DNA of 7,800 nucleotides, taken from positions 1 through 7,800 of the forward strand of contig CALCPT010000562.1 in the NCBI GenBank assembly GCA_937897265.1, in the 5' to 3' direction. Under the pieces are notes generated by a model. That model searched no databases, had not been told where the DNA came from, and saw only the letters and a program-made list of their open reading frames with translations. Positions within the stretch are counted from its first letter, which is position 1; each line of letters starts with the position of its first letter. This document shows positions 1 to 5,917 of this stretch, in pieces. The translations under genes were made by a program, and so were the position numbers. Source of the DNA: an uncultured Alcaligenaceae bacterium. Its GTDB lineage: Bacteria; Pseudomonadota; Gammaproteobacteria; Burkholderiales; Burkholderiaceae_B.

Positions 1-1
1 C

Positions 2-166
2 CGCAGCTTCCTCAGCGCCGGCGTCCAAGGCATCGGAGCCGTCGCCCTCGGCTCGCTCCTCGCCCGCGACCTCAAGGCCGCGCCGAATCCGATCGGCGCC
101 CTGCCCGGACTCCCGCACTTCGCGCCGAAGGCCAAGCGCATGATCTGCCTCTGGCAAGGCGGGGGT
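2..166 (+). CDS. N-terminal fragment of a DUF1501 family protein (foreign end)
   Basis: An open frame enters at base 2 and starts RSFLSAG, followed by a hydrophobic stretch ending LLARDLKA. This looks like the tail of a Tat signal peptide. It is followed by GALPGLPHFAPKAKR and MICLWQGGG, which matches the start of DUF1501 proteins, secreted proteins of unknown function that are abundant in Planctomycetes and Verrucomicrobia. In the family the GG is followed by a P-S-x-x-D-x-F-D type segment. Here the frame instead reads RQLSHRCLTRLGHFF and stops at 212-214, so homology ends at about base 166. Nearly every codon ends in G or C and GC is about 72 percent, unlike the rest of the window. The true start lies outside the window. 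Family call is fairly sure; the piece is probably not native to this genome. Confidence 0.75.
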
Positions 167-170
167 AGGC
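152..170. other. Probable chimeric junction
   Basis: Left of this point the plus strand reads as a very GC-rich DUF1501 gene; right of it the DNA has the composition and gene order of a betaproteobacterial dapF–DUF484 operon. The G-rich stretch GGCAAGGCGGGGGT fits both sides: as W-Q-G-G-G on the plus strand and as T-P-A-L-P on the minus strand. A short shared word is what a misassembly or ligation chimera would leave. A real insertion or gene transfer is the alternative. Confidence 0.6.
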
Positions 171-247
171 AGCTCAGCCATCGCTGCTTGACCCGCCTCG
201 GCCATTTTTTTTGAACCCGTTGCGCTGGCGAGTGGAGTGGGTGACAT
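167..247 (-). CDS. xerC: Possible first codons of tyrosine recombinase XerC (truncated by the junction)
   Basis: An ATG at 247-245 lies about 30 bases past the DUF484 stop and opens a frame beginning MSPTPLASATGSKK, then MAEAGQAAMAELP, before the suspected junction. In many proteobacteria the order is dapF, DUF484 gene, xerC, so xerC, the site-specific recombinase that resolves chromosome dimers, is expected here. The visible 27 residues are a variable N-terminus and hold no XerC core motif, so the call rests on position alone. An A8 run on the coding strand lies just before an internal ATG at 205-203. The frame stays open to base 1, but past the junction that is antisense to the DUF1501 frame and should not be read as xerC. 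Confidence 0.3.
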
Positions 248-277
248 CAGTGCGCAACCTGATCCATGGGCGAGGCG

Positions 278-949
278 TCAAGCGCCCTGAGAGACGGCGG
301 CAGGTTTGAGCCGTGACAGGGCAGCGCTAGCCAGATTGCTGACGGTTTGTAAAAATGTCGTGCCCATGTCGGGGGCAAAGCGGTCGGGATCATCAGAGCC
401 TAACACCATCAAACCGAAAGCAGGCTCTTGGGGCTTGGCGCGTAACGACAGCATGGCCAGTGAGGCAGGTTTTTTGTGTAACCAGCTGACGGCAGTGAAA
501 TCGGTGTTTGAGCCGCAGTAGGGCGCTGCGAGCGTATTCGCAAAGTCATGCACCGACGCATCGACTGGGGCTCCTACGCCTTCTGCAGGGACATCAAGCC
601 CCCAGACGCGCAGCGCAACCTCTTGCAGATTAAATTGCTCGGCTAAACCAAGTGCGACTTCACCGGGCAAGCGAAGCGGCGATTGCTCGGCTAGCATGCG
701 CGCGCACCACAGGTTTAACTTGGTGGTGGTGGCCTCGTTTAAGGCGCCGTTTCGTACAAGCTCGGCCAGGCGAAATTCAAAGTCGCGCAAGCGCTCGCGT
801 AGCGTCAAAATTTGCCGTTCGCCCAACGAAATCGTGCGTGACTGGTGCGGGTGCGGCACTTCGAGCGTAGAAAAAAGATCGGCATATTGCACAAAAAAAT
901 CAGGGTTTTCTTGTAAAAACTTTGCGATGGTGCGTGCGGTATCGGTCAT
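278..949 (-). CDS. DUF484 family protein
   Basis: This encodes a 223-residue protein of the DUF484 family, which has a GAF-like fold and is found next to dapF and xerC in many gamma- and betaproteobacteria; its biochemical role is not established. The family pattern is visible in the N-terminal part: a helix with F-L-Q-E-N-P-D-F-F (residues 12-20), then L-E-V-P-H-P (29-34), the segment ISLGERQ, and a long charged helix ending in L-N-E-A-T. The C-terminal part (about 95-215) has alternating strands and helices as expected for GAF. No signal peptide or membrane segment is seen. Its ATG overlaps the dapF stop in the sequence ATGA, so it is probably translated by coupling, and no good ribosome binding site stands in front of it. 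Family call is firm; function is unknown. Confidence 0.88.
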   Translation of the reverse strand: MTDTARTIAKFLQENPDFFVQYADLFSTLEVPHPHQSRTISLGERQILTLRERLRDFEFRLAELVRNGALNEATTTKLNLWCARMLAEQSPLRLPGEVALGLAEQFNLQEVALRVWGLDVPAEGVGAPVDASVHDFANTLAAPYCGSNTDFTAVSWLHKKPASLAMLSLRAKPQEPAFGLMVLGSDDPDRFAPDMGTTFLQTVSNLASAALSRLKPAAVSQGA

Positions 950-1845
950 GTTGTAGAGCTCGTGAATGATGGAAGCGAAGCAACCAATTGATCGATGTCA
1001 ATGCTGCCAGAAAAAACGGTAGTGGCCGGGCCTGTCATGCGCAGGTGGGCGCCGTCCCAAGCCACGGTGAGCCAGCCGCCGTGCGTACGCACGCGCACCG
1101 GAGACTCGAGCAGCCCACGACGAATGCCCGCTGCGACAGCCGCACAGGCACCGGTGCCACAGGCCAGCGTTTCACCGGCCCCGCGTTCGTACACACGCAA
1201 ATACATTGTGTGCGGGTCAACGATTTGCATAAAGCCGGCGTTGACACGCCGTGCAAACCTTGGATGCGACTCGATCATTGGGCCCAGTACAGCCACGGGC
1301 GCCGCTTCGACATCATCGACAACCTGAACCGCGTGCGGATTTGAGATGGCTACCGTAGAAAGCCAAACAGTTTGTGGTGGGATGGTGGCAAGCTCAAGCC
1401 CGTAGAGTGTGTCCTTGCCCTGAGTTTTTGTGGGCAACCCTTCGATCTCAAAGGGTAGATCACTAGCCGTAAAGCGCGTTTGCCCCATTTCGACGGTGAC
1501 ATCGCCATTGGGCAGTTCTTCAAGTGTGATGAGCCCGGTGGCGATCTCGGCCCGCAGGGGATTGCGCGACGACAGTTTTTGCTCGTGCACAAAGCGCACA
1601 AAGCAGCGTGCGCCATTGCCGCAATGTTCGACCTCGCTGCCATCGCCGTTAAAGATACGATAGCGAAAGTCGGCCTCAGGGTGCAGCGGGGTGTCAACCA
1701 ACAAAATCTGGTCACAGCCCACGCCAAATTGTCGATGTGCAAGCGCCCGAGCCCGCTCAGGGGTCATGTCAATCGCTTGTCTGACGCCGTCGAGCATTAC
1801 GAAGTCGTTGCCTGCCCCGTGCATTTTGGTGAAGTTCCATATCAT
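946..1845 (-). CDS. dapF: Diaminopimelate epimerase
   Basis: DapF interconverts LL- and meso-diaminopimelate in the cytoplasm, supplying lysine and the peptidoglycan cross-linking residue. The 299-residue protein begins with the family start [11 protein letters not shown] (residues 5-15). It carries both halves of the active site: the first catalytic cysteine in EHCGNGARC (Cys75) and the second in ACGTGAC (Cys229), with the substrate-binding ERGAGET just before the latter. NGDGSE (66-71) and the ISNPHAV segment (167-173) are also typical. A somewhat long tail (SFTSSTT) follows the conserved core. The start at 1845 gives the normal N-terminus; AGGGA lies 10 bases upstream, and GATAAT ends exactly 6 bases before the ATG. 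It heads the operon with the DUF484 gene and diverges from metK. Confidence 0.96.
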   Translation of the reverse strand: MIWNFTKMHGAGNDFVMLDGVRQAIDMTPERARALAHRQFGVGCDQILLVDTPLHPEADFRYRIFNGDGSEVEHCGNGARCFVRFVHEQKLSSRNPLRAEIATGLITLEELPNGDVTVEMGQTRFTASDLPFEIEGLPTKTQGKDTLYGLELATIPPQTVWLSTVAISNPHAVQVVDDVEAAPVAVLGPMIESHPRFARRVNAGFMQIVDPHTMYLRVYERGAGETLACGTGACAAVAAGIRRGLLESPVRVRTHGGWLTVAWDGAHLRMTGPATTVFSGSIDIDQLVASLPSFTSSTT

Positions 1846-1887
1846 CCTGCCATTATCCCTTATTCACCCTGTCAGAGCGTAGGGGAT

Positions 1888-1917
1888 TCGCCATAATTCA
1901 ACAAATTGGCATAAAAT
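1888..1917 (+). promoter_or_regulatory. Candidate metK promoter
   Basis: TCGCCA (1888-1893, four matches to TTGACA) and TAAAAT (1912-1917, five matches to TATAAT) are 18 bases apart. Transcription would begin at about 1923-1924, which is where the first helix of the SAM-II aptamer begins. That coincidence is the main support. The same ~75-base gap must also hold the dapF control signals. Confidence 0.45.
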
Positions 1918-1922
1918 TGCAA

Positions 1923-2016
1923 CAGTCGTTGAGTTAACCGACAACTTGCGGAGCGACTGAGTTGGGCCAAGACTGAAATGTCTGGTCGACAAAAAAATAA
2001 TTCTGCTAAAGCGTCG
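1923..2016 (+). promoter_or_regulatory. SAM-II (SAM-alpha) riboswitch aptamer, long-loop form
   Basis: This metK leader element has the SAM-II pseudoknot. Helix P1 pairs CAGTCGTT (1923-1930) with AGCGACTG (1952-1959). The next ten bases, GAGTTAACCG (1931-1940), match the GATTTAACCG loop of the crystallised SAM-II aptamer at nine positions (from memory). Helix P2 pairs CTTGC (1945-1949) with GCTAAAG (2005-2011), both conserved words, leaving U2007 where SAM-II has its SAM-contacting U. P2 extends through CGAC (1939-1942) with GTCG (2013-2016). The P1-to-P2 loop (1960-2004) is enlarged and holds its own hairpin (GGCC-A-AGAC 1965-1973 with GTCTGGTC 1980-1987). SAM-II binds S-adenosylmethionine and lowers translation, so it should repress metK when SAM is plentiful. 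The aptamer ends about 90 bases before the start codon, unusually far. Confidence 0.85.
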
Positions 2017-2027
2017 CGCCCAGTCCA

Positions 2028-2102
2028 ACGTCCTAACAGGTGAAGGTTCAGGGGTGCAACGCACCTCCTTAACCCACCTCTGGCTTTGCCAGTAAAGGAC
2101 GT
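2028..2102 (+). promoter_or_regulatory. Three-way-junction fold masking the metK ribosome binding site
   Basis: ACGTCCT (2028-2034) is perfectly complementary to AGGACGT (2096-2102), which contains the metK Shine-Dalgarno AAAGGA (2094-2099). This 7-bp helix would close two adjacent hairpins. Hairpin A spans 2038-2079: AGGTG/CACCT, GGTT/AACC, then GG and GGTGC paired across a bulged U2066, with an AAC loop. Hairpin B spans 2080-2092: CTGGC/GCCAG with a TTT loop. It is best read as the expression platform of the upstream SAM-II aptamer. CAGTC (2021-2025), just before the anti-SD strand, can pair with GACTG (1955-1959) of the aptamer's P1, which offers a possible switching route. Pairings were found by eye; no energy was computed. 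Confidence 0.6.
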
Positions 2103-2106
2103 GAGT

Positions 2107-3282
2107 ATGTCTACTAAATCAAACGATTTTCTCTTTACCTCTGAATCCGTGTCTGAAGGCCATCCTGATAAGGTTGCCGATCAGGTGTCTGATTCGATTC
2201 TTGACGCTATTTTTGCCCAAGACCCCTATGCTCGTGTCGCGGCCGAAACGCTGTGCAACACTGGTTTGGTGGTGTTGGCCGGTGAAATCACCACCACTGC
2301 CAACGTGGATTACATCCAGGTCGCACGCGACACCATCAAGCGTATCGGCTATGACAACACCGATTACGGTATTGATTACAAAGGTTGCGCGGTTTTGGTG
2401 GCCTACGACAAGCAATCGCCTGATATCGCCCAAGGCGTTGACCGCGCCTCTGATGATTATTTGAATCAAGGTGCAGGCGACCAAGGTTTGATGTTTGGCT
2501 ATGCTTGCTCTGAAACCCCCGACCTGATGCCCGCACCGATTTGGTACGCACACCGCTTGGTACAGCGCCAAAGCGAATTGCGTAAAGACGGTCGCCTGCC
2601 TTGGCTGCGCCCTGATGCCAAGTCGCAAGTGACGTTCCGGTATGTCAATGGCAAACCCGTCGAAGTCGACACCGTGGTCTTGTCGACGCAGCATGCGCCC
2701 GAAATCACGCTCGACGAAATTAAAGCGTCAGTGATCGAGCACATCATTCGTCCAAGCTTTCCCGCAGAGTTGTTGACGCCTAAAACCAAGTTCTTGGTCA
2801 ACCCAACTGGTCGTTTCGTGATCGGTGGCCCCCAGGGCGATTGCGGGTTAACAGGTCGCAAAATTATTGTTGATACCTACGGTGGCGCTTGCCCACACGG
2901 TGGCGGCGCGTTCTCGGGCAAAGACCCTTCAAAGGTTGACCGCTCGGCCGCTTATGCAGCCCGCTACGTCGCAAAAAACATTGTGGCCGCTGGTTTGGCA
3001 ACGCAGTGCCAGGTGCAAGTGAGTTACGCAATTGGTGTGGCAGAGCCGATCAACATCACCGTTTACACCGAAGGCACCGGCGTGATTTCTGATGACGCTT
3101 TGGCCTTGTTGGTGCGCGAGCACTTTGACCTGCGTCCAAAAGGCATCGTCAACATGCTCGATTTGTTGCGTCCGATCTATACCAAGACAGCAGCCTATGG
3201 TCACTTTGGTCGTAACGAGCCCGAGTTCACTTGGGAAGCCACCGACAAAGCGGCTGCACTGAAAAAGGCCGCTGGTCAGTAA
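2107..3282 (+). CDS. metK: S-adenosylmethionine synthetase
   Basis: MetK makes S-adenosylmethionine from methionine and ATP in the cytoplasm, the entry step of the methyl cycle. The 391-residue protein has the full family layout: [13 protein letters not shown] (residues 10-22, with active-site His19 and Asp21), the first signature GAGDQG (122-127), and the phosphate-binding signature GGGAFSGKD (265-273), followed by the K-V-D-R-S-A-A-Y helix. I chose ATG 2107 because AAAGGA (2094-2099) sits 7 bases upstream and the resulting [10 protein letters not shown] start matches relatives. An in-frame TTG at 2086 would add seven residues but lies inside leader hairpin B. It is transcribed alone, with a strong terminator behind it, and is preceded by a SAM-II riboswitch. 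No defect is visible. Confidence 0.97.
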   Translation: MSTKSNDFLFTSESVSEGHPDKVADQVSDSILDAIFAQDPYARVAAETLCNTGLVVLAGEITTTANVDYIQVARDTIKRIGYDNTDYGIDYKGCAVLVAYDKQSPDIAQGVDRASDDYLNQGAGDQGLMFGYACSETPDLMPAPIWYAHRLVQRQSELRKDGRLPWLRPDAKSQVTFRYVNGKPVEVDTVVLSTQHAPEITLDEIKASVIEHIIRPSFPAELLTPKTKFLVNPTGRFVIGGPQGDCGLTGRKIIVDTYGGACPHGGGAFSGKDPSKVDRSAAYAARYVAKNIVAAGLATQCQVQVSYAIGVAEPINITVYTEGTGVISDDALALLVREHFDLRPKGIVNMLDLLRPIYTKTAAYGHFGRNEPEFTWEATDKAAALKKAAGQ

Positions 3283-3342
3283 TTTTGGTGTTGGCTTAGC
3301 GGCCACGATTGCTTCAGTGTTGTAAAGGCAGAAACGCGGTAA

Positions 3343-3382
3343 AAAATGCCCCTGCACAGAGATACCTGTGTAGGGGCATTTT
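3343..3382 (+). terminator. Intrinsic terminator of metK
   Basis: ATGCCCCTGCACAG (3346-3359) pairs with CTGTGTAGGGGCAT (3366-3379): 14 pairs with one G-U and the loop AGATAC. Upstream As (3341-3345) and a short downstream T run (3379-3382) flank it. It lies about 60 bases after the metK stop. Confidence 0.85.
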
Positions 3383-3401
3383 CACGTGAGTCAGATCCCA
3401 G

Positions 3402-3410
3402 TGCTATGCT
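3402..3410 (+). promoter_or_regulatory. Candidate extended -10 of the DUF1289 gene
   Basis: TGCTATGCT is an extended -10 (TG-N-TATGCT). It lies after the metK terminator and ends 6 bases before the DUF1289 ATG, so transcription could begin on the start codon itself. No convincing -35 box is seen. Confidence 0.3.
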
Positions 3411-3416
3411 GCGGCG

Positions 3417-3674
3417 ATGACTTCACCGACTCAAAAACCCAGCCCCACCGCCCTGAATCCAAGCCTCGAAACAGCCCCCGAAGTGGGCCAACCCGGCGCG
3501 GCAGACTCACCCTGCGTGGCCGTCTGCTCAACCCTCTTTGATGATATTTGCCGAGGCTGCGGGCGCACCGTCATGGAAGTGTCGAACTGGGTCTTTATGG
3601 ACGACGCCGAAAAACAAGCCGTCTGGGTCAGAATCCGCGCCGAAGGCTATCCAAGGCGCCCCGGCACAACGTAA
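3417..3674 (+). CDS. DUF1289 family small Cys-rich protein
   Basis: An 85-residue protein whose last 55 residues match DUF1289: SPCVAVC, then DICRGCGRT, then a helix with W-V-F-M and EKQAVWVRI. The four family cysteines are present in a C-x3-C and C-x2-C arrangement (Cys34, Cys38, Cys46 and Cys49 by count). The spacing suggests metal binding, but no activity is established for the family. The first 30 residues are Pro/Ala/Thr-rich and look disordered. No ribosome binding site precedes ATG 3417, and no other in-frame start is available upstream. It stands alone between the metK terminator and a convergent dehydrogenase gene. Confidence 0.85.
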   Translation: MTSPTQKPSPTALNPSLETAPEVGQPGAADSPCVAVCSTLFDDICRGCGRTVMEVSNWVFMDDAEKQAVWVRIRAEGYPRRPGTT

Positions 3675-3700
3675 AAATCTTAGTTATACGCAAACCTCAA

Positions 3701-3758
3701 GGTCAGACCGGAGGCACCTAAATTTGCTCAGCACAATTTAGGTGCGTAGAGTCTGACC
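3701..3758. repeat. Long imperfect inverted repeat between convergent genes
   Basis: GGTCAGAC (3701-3708) pairs with GTCTGACC (3751-3758). After a 5-by-5 mismatch, GCACCTAAATT (3714-3724) pairs with AATTTAGGTGC (3735-3745), and the tip continues as TGC/GCA around TCA. That gives about 22 pairs. It lies between the stops of the DUF1289 gene and the dehydrogenase gene. There is no T run, so it is not a standard intrinsic terminator, although it could protect or end both messages. GGTCAGAC-type ends resemble REP-like palindromes mobilised by RAYT transposases; that link is inference. Confidence 0.7.
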
Positions 3759-3813
3759 GTGCGCAGGCAAAGAATAAAACTCGCACGCCCAACCCATTTG
3801 CCCAGCGAACAAT

Positions 3814-4719
3814 CTACTTATCAGACAACACAGTCCCAGCAAGCTTTTCAGACATCTTAGCCACAGCCGTATGATCTTGACCAGGTCCGAGCATCGCAGC
3901 CGAGGCCGCCCACATCTCACGGCACATCGCGGCAAAAGGCGTTGGCGTATTGGTATCTTTGCCGATGCCCAACGCGATGCTTAAGTCTTTGACCATCAAA
4001 TCCAGGCCAAAACCCGCGTTGTACTGACCTGACAACACAAATTGTTTGAATTTTTTCTGTGTTGAGTTGTTCATGCCGGTTGAAGAGTTCAACACGTCGA
4101 CCATCGCAGCAGGATCCAGACCAAAACGCTTGCCGATCAGCAACGCCTCGACCCCGATCAAAAAGCCACCGGCCGAGACCAGGTTGTTGAGTGCTTTCAT
4201 GGCGTGCGCTGAACCAACATCGCCAGTAGGCGTAATCGAAGTGCCCATACAGGACAACACAGGGCGCACACGCTCAAGCAAGGCTGCGCTGCCGCCAAAC
4301 ATAATAGCCAGCTCACCTGTTTTAGCGCGCGGCACGCCGCCCGATACTGGGGCATCAACCAAATGACCTTTTGCGGCCGCAACCTGCTCAGCCAACGTGC
4401 GGGTGATGGTGGGCACGCCAGAGCTCATTTCGACGATGACGGCATCGGGGCGCAGGCCAGCCAACACACCGTCCGGGCCATTTAGCACGGCCTCAACAAT
4501 AGCGCTGGTGGGCAAAATAGTGATGATGATGTCTGACGCGGCGGCCAGCGCACGATTTGAGGCGGCGACGGTGCCACCGATCTCTTTGCAAAAGGCTTGG
4601 GCGCGTTCGGCCGAAGCGTCAACAATTTGAAGGGGGTAGCCGGCTTTGTGCAATAGCGCGGCCATGGGCCATCCCATGCTACCTACACCGACAAAACCAA
4701 TGGTTGGTTTAGCGCTCAT
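3814..4719 (-). CDS. NAD(P)-dependent beta-hydroxyacid dehydrogenase (3-hydroxyisobutyrate dehydrogenase family)
   Basis: This 301-residue cytoplasmic enzyme belongs to the beta-hydroxyacid dehydrogenase family, which includes 3-hydroxyisobutyrate dehydrogenase and tartronate semialdehyde reductase. The N-terminus is a Rossmann fold with IGFVGVGSMG (residues 7-16). The substrate-binding motif DAPVSGGVPRAKTGEL follows at 122-137, and the catalytic lysine is Lys175 in GSAHAMKALNN. LMVKDL (241-246) is the conserved second Lys-Asp site. I chose ATG 4719 because it places the Rossmann motif as in relatives; AAAGG lies about 10 bases upstream. The frame extends to 5004, but that extension has no family resemblance. 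The exact substrate cannot be read from sequence and no operon partner helps. Confidence 0.9.
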   Translation of the reverse strand: MSAKPTIGFVGVGSMGWPMAALLHKAGYPLQIVDASAERAQAFCKEIGGTVAASNRALAAASDIIITILPTSAIVEAVLNGPDGVLAGLRPDAVIVEMSSGVPTITRTLAEQVAAAKGHLVDAPVSGGVPRAKTGELAIMFGGSAALLERVRPVLSCMGTSITPTGDVGSAHAMKALNNLVSAGGFLIGVEALLIGKRFGLDPAAMVDVLNSSTGMNNSTQKKFKQFVLSGQYNAGFGLDLMVKDLSIALGIGKDTNTPTPFAAMCREMWAASAAMLGPGQDHTAVAKMSEKLAGTVLSDK

Positions 4720-5054
4720 CTTTGACGTGCCTTTTTTAAAAGTGGATTCAGCTTTGCGAAAGCGGTCGACCGAGCCGCTATGCAGAGCGAGGATGACAAT
4801 AAATGTATGAAAGGCGTACCTGCTCAAAAAAAGCGGGCGAGCACCCCTGCATTGAGCCTGATTGTCTGTGTTTGGCTTTACTCGTGTCAAGTGATGCGTG
4901 CGACAGCGGGCTTGACAAGCACCGTGGGCAGCTCTCAGAATGACCCACGAGTGAGCAAAACGGCAAGCACCCAAAACGAATGAGCCGCAAGCCGAGCACG
5001 GCAATCAGCCATCAGAACGACAACAAGCCGACTAAAACGGTATCTGGAGACAAC
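4720..5054. other. 335-base divergent intergenic region
   Basis: This gap separates the dehydrogenase (minus) from the lactonase-like gene (plus). Frames in it give low-complexity translations without family features, so I call no gene. It holds a candidate plus-strand promoter (4912-4941), the palindrome CGGTCGACCG (4763-4772) near the dehydrogenase start, and a GCTCAA/TTGAGC inverted repeat (4822-4827, 4852-4857). No regulator gene is present. Confidence 0.6.
4912..4941 (+). promoter_or_regulatory. Candidate promoter of the AHL-lactonase-like gene
   Basis: A perfect -35 box TTGACA (4912-4917) and CAGAAT (4936-4941, four matches to TATAAT) are 18 bases apart. The -35 lies inside the palindrome GCTTG-A-CAAGC (4910-4920), a possible repressor site. 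The leader would be about 107 bases. Confidence 0.4.
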
Positions 5055-5852
5055 ATGACACTGCCTAATTACGAAATTTTTGCGCTGCGTTACGCCACCA
5101 TGCCTAAGCGTACACGTCGCGAAAACTTCATTACCCACGATCCACATGACGAACCTATGCCCATGGATTATTTCGTGTGGCTGATCCGTGGCGAGGGCAG
5201 AATCATCATGGTGGACACTGGCTTTAACGCCGAGCAGGCTAAACAACGAGGGCGTACGCTGACGCGCTGCCCCGTGGGCTCTCTGGCATTGTTAGGCATC
5301 GCCCCTGAAGATGTCCAAGACGTCGTGCTTACACACCTGCATTACGACCATGCAGGCAATATTGACCTATTGCCCAACGCCACGTTTCATATTCAAGATG
5401 GCGAAATGGATTACGCCTGTGGCCGGCATATGTGTCAGGGCCTGTTTCGGCACGCTTACAACGTCGAGGATGTTGTGACGTTGGTGCGTCGCGTGTACGC
5501 AGACCGGGTCGTGTTTCACGATGGTCGTGAGACCCTTTGCCCAGGGATTGAGTTAATGAAGATCGGCGGCCATACCAAGGGCTTGCAATCGTTAAGGGTT
5601 CATACCGCGCGCGGTTGGGTGGTTTTGGCCTCAGACGCCAGCCATTACTACGAAAACATGGAAAAACCCTCACCGTTTCCGATTGTGTTTCATCTGGGTG
5701 AGATGCTCGATGGTTACGGCATTTTGCGTGAAGCGGCCGATTCGCCCCAGCATATTGTTCCGGGGCACGACCCACTGGTGCGGGCGCGTTACCCGTTTTA
5801 TGGCGATCCGACCAACGACATCGTCGCGTTGCATTTGCCGCCCAAGGGCTAA
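5055..5852 (+). CDS. Metallo-beta-lactamase fold hydrolase, N-acyl homoserine lactonase-like
   Basis: A 265-residue protein of the metallo-beta-lactamase superfamily, closest in layout to N-acyl homoserine lactonases, which open the lactone ring of quorum-sensing signals. All seven dinuclear zinc ligands expected in AiiA-type lactonases are present: H94-x-H96-x-D98-H99 in THLHYDHAGN, H173 in GGHTKG, D194 in LASDASHYYEN, and H238 in VPGHDP. The N-terminal MPMDYFVWLI and VDTGFN segments are typical of the AHL lactonase branch. No signal peptide is seen, so it is probably cytoplasmic. TGGAGA (5045-5050) fixes the start at ATG 5055; an in-frame ATG at 4980 would add 25 polar residues. Family and metal site are firm; AHL as the substrate is likely but unproven, since other lactones are possible. 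Confidence 0.85.
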   Translation: MTLPNYEIFALRYATMPKRTRRENFITHDPHDEPMPMDYFVWLIRGEGRIIMVDTGFNAEQAKQRGRTLTRCPVGSLALLGIAPEDVQDVVLTHLHYDHAGNIDLLPNATFHIQDGEMDYACGRHMCQGLFRHAYNVEDVVTLVRRVYADRVVFHDGRETLCPGIELMKIGGHTKGLQSLRVHTARGWVVLASDASHYYENMEKPSPFPIVFHLGEMLDGYGILREAADSPQHIVPGHDPLVRARYPFYGDPTNDIVALHLPPKG

Positions 5853-5872
5853 ATGAGCCGTGTAACAGTTTG

Positions 5873-5907
5873 TAAATACGTATTGAATCTGGCGCTGTCC
5901 GTATTTA
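5873..5907 (+). promoter_or_regulatory. Inverted repeat framing the promoter of the small membrane gene
   Basis: TAAATACG (5873-5880) and CGTATTTA (5900-5907) are exact inverted repeats, 19 bases apart. The first arm also lies in the 10-bp palindrome AATACGTATT (5875-5884). The arms flank the -35 box and overlap the start of the -10, the geometry expected for a repressor or looped operator. Confidence 0.4.
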
Positions 5908-5911
5908 AAAT
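5883..5911 (+). promoter_or_regulatory. Promoter of the small membrane protein gene, likely leaderless
   Basis: TTGAAT (5883-5888) and TAAAAT (5906-5911) are exactly 17 bases apart. The -10 ends 6 bases before ATG 5918, so transcription should begin on or next to the A of the start codon. No Shine-Dalgarno sequence lies in the short gap. Confidence 0.55.
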
Positions 5912-5917
5912 TGCACA

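Noticed and set aside
203..210. A8 run (minus strand) near the possible xerC start as a phase-variable tract
   Set aside because: The gene call itself is weak and lies next to a suspected chimeric joint; one short homopolymer is not enough.
1965..1987. Hairpin in the metK leader as a terminator
   Set aside because: It is followed by an A run, not T, on the transcribed sense strand, and fits better as an extra stem in the SAM-II loop.
1864..2064. 66-codon minus-strand frame in the dapF–metK gap
   Set aside because: It is antisense to the SAM-II riboswitch and leader, has no recognisable domain and no ribosome binding site, and conserved RNA features explain this DNA better.
2119..2694. 191-codon minus-strand frame within metK
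   Set aside because: It is fully antisense to a well-conserved metK and is open because of metK codon bias; the translation shows no family features.
4720..5004. N-terminal extension of the dehydrogenase frame
   Set aside because: The Rossmann motif is normally within the first ~15 residues, which ATG 4719 provides; the extension resembles noncoding sequence.
4980..5054. Upstream in-frame ATG extending the lactonase-like protein by 25 residues
   Set aside because: The added residues are polar and low in complexity, and a good Shine-Dalgarno (TGGAGA) lies at the correct distance from ATG 5055.
5847..5859. GGCT/AGCC hairpin at the end of the lactonase-like gene
   Set aside because: The stem is only four pairs and no T run follows, so it cannot be supported as a terminator.
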